Shown here piece after piece: positions 58,968 through 59,165 of a stretch of 59,165 nucleotides of DNA (positions are counted from its first letter, which is position 1; the number at the start of each line of letters is the position of its first letter). Source of the DNA: CAZNHL01 sp964572965 (GTDB lineage Bacteria > Bacteroidota > Bacteroidia > Cytophagales > UBA9547); NCBI GenBank assembly GCA_964572965.1, contig CAZNHL010000016.1:1-59165 (forward strand), given 5' to 3'. The position numbers and the translations under genes were made by a program. The notes beneath the pieces were generated by a model. It was not told the origin of the DNA and did not search any database. It saw nothing but the letters and a program-made list of their open reading frames with translations.

Positions 58968-59165
58968 ATGGACAATTGGCTTACCAAACTGATTTTTATT
59001 GCAATGCTTCTTGGAATTGCCATTGGGTGGATATTCCCTGAGTTTGCAATAGAGCTGGAGATTCTGAGTAAGATTTTTTTAAGGCTGATCAAAACGATTA
59101 TTGCTCCTTTGCTCTTTGCCACTTTGGTAGTTGGCATTGCGGGCCACTCCGATGCTGCGCAAGTA
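58968..59165 (+). CDS. Dicarboxylate/amino acid:cation symporter (DAACS family), 5' part
   Basis: An open frame from ATG 58968 through the window end (66 codons seen). The N-terminus MDNWLTKLIFIAMLLGIAIG is a TM helix with the glycine pattern of DAACS carriers, and KIFLRLIKTIIAPLLFATLV with GIAGH is the family signature of TM2. These proteins take up glutamate, aspartate or C4-dicarboxylates with Na+ or H+. Truncated only by the window edge. Substrate not predictable from this part. Confidence 0.9.
   Translation, partial: MDNWLTKLIFIAMLLGIAIGWIFPEFAIELEILSKIFLRLIKTIIAPLLFATLVVGIAGHSDAAQV

Overview
The window looks like chromosomal DNA of a Bacteroidota bacterium, most likely a member of the Sphingobacteriaceae or a close relative. 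This rests on family-level recognition, not a search. The evidence is: several secreted proteins with type IX secretion (T9SS) C-terminal tails; a PorP/SprF-type outer-membrane protein; PorE-like and SprB-like domains; promoters of the Bacteroidota form TTTG-N19-TANNTTTG (clearest before rpsT); lipoproteins with Bacteroidota-style lipoboxes; low GC; and almost no Shine-Dalgarno sequences. A run of 10 N at 24788-24797 marks an assembly gap inside one small gene.

Layout. 1-2.9 kb: the 5' part of a tRNA-His, a secreted GH18 chitinase and a divergent membrane-anchored AraC-type regulator. 2.9-9.2 kb: dihydroorotase, then a housekeeping block (rsfS, ftsH, an lpxH-like hydrolase and a secreted propeller-like protein) divergent from birA. 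9.3-13.1 kb: a four-gene minus-strand cluster of a PorP/SprF-like protein, a secreted T9SS-tailed protein, an ECF sigma factor and an unusual anti-sigma factor that itself carries an SprB-like repeat and a T9SS/gliding-type C-terminal domain. 13.4-20.8 kb: polysaccharide deacetylase, DUF900 hydrolase, ahcY and a large multidomain GH18 protein. 20.8-31.5 kb: lipid enzymes, a rhomboid protease, small lipoproteins, pheS, two tandem paralogues of unknown function, lpdA and rpsT. 31.7-37.8 kb: radC, a 7TM-DISM membrane receptor fused to an IS1595-transposase-like zinc ribbon and HTH, a divergent OmpA/propeller protein, and a leucine-rich repeat protein. 38-45.5 kb: pheT, a ZapB-like gene, zapA, a candidate 6S RNA, rny, a LysE exporter and a sterol-desaturase-type hydroxylase. 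45.5-53.4 kb: a YefM/YoeB toxin-antitoxin pair with a 12-bp-periodic operator candidate, DUF4199, a DUF1571 protein with a nested LysM, murF, an FG-GAP protein, a secreted zinc-finger protein and rluF. 53.4-59.2 kb: a structured repeat, a FISUMP/T9SS pair, kdsB, a PorE-like envelope protein, an LprI-like protein and the start of a dicarboxylate symporter preceded by a heptanucleotide tandem repeat.

How genes may work together. Two GH18 proteins and a carbohydrate deacetylase suggest extracellular chitin or amino-sugar polymer processing, with products exported by T9SS. The AraC-type regulator sits head to head with one chitinase and is likely its local regulator. The PorP/SprF-like protein, secreted cargo, sigma factor and anti-sigma factor look like one surface-sensing transcription circuit tied to T9SS.

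The strongest candidates for undescribed biology are (1) the sigma/anti-sigma circuit whose anti-sigma factor displays T9SS-type domains in the periplasm, and (2) the 7TM-DISM receptor whose output module appears to be a domesticated IS1595 transposase DNA-binding region. Both look like signalling from the envelope straight to transcription without a kinase.
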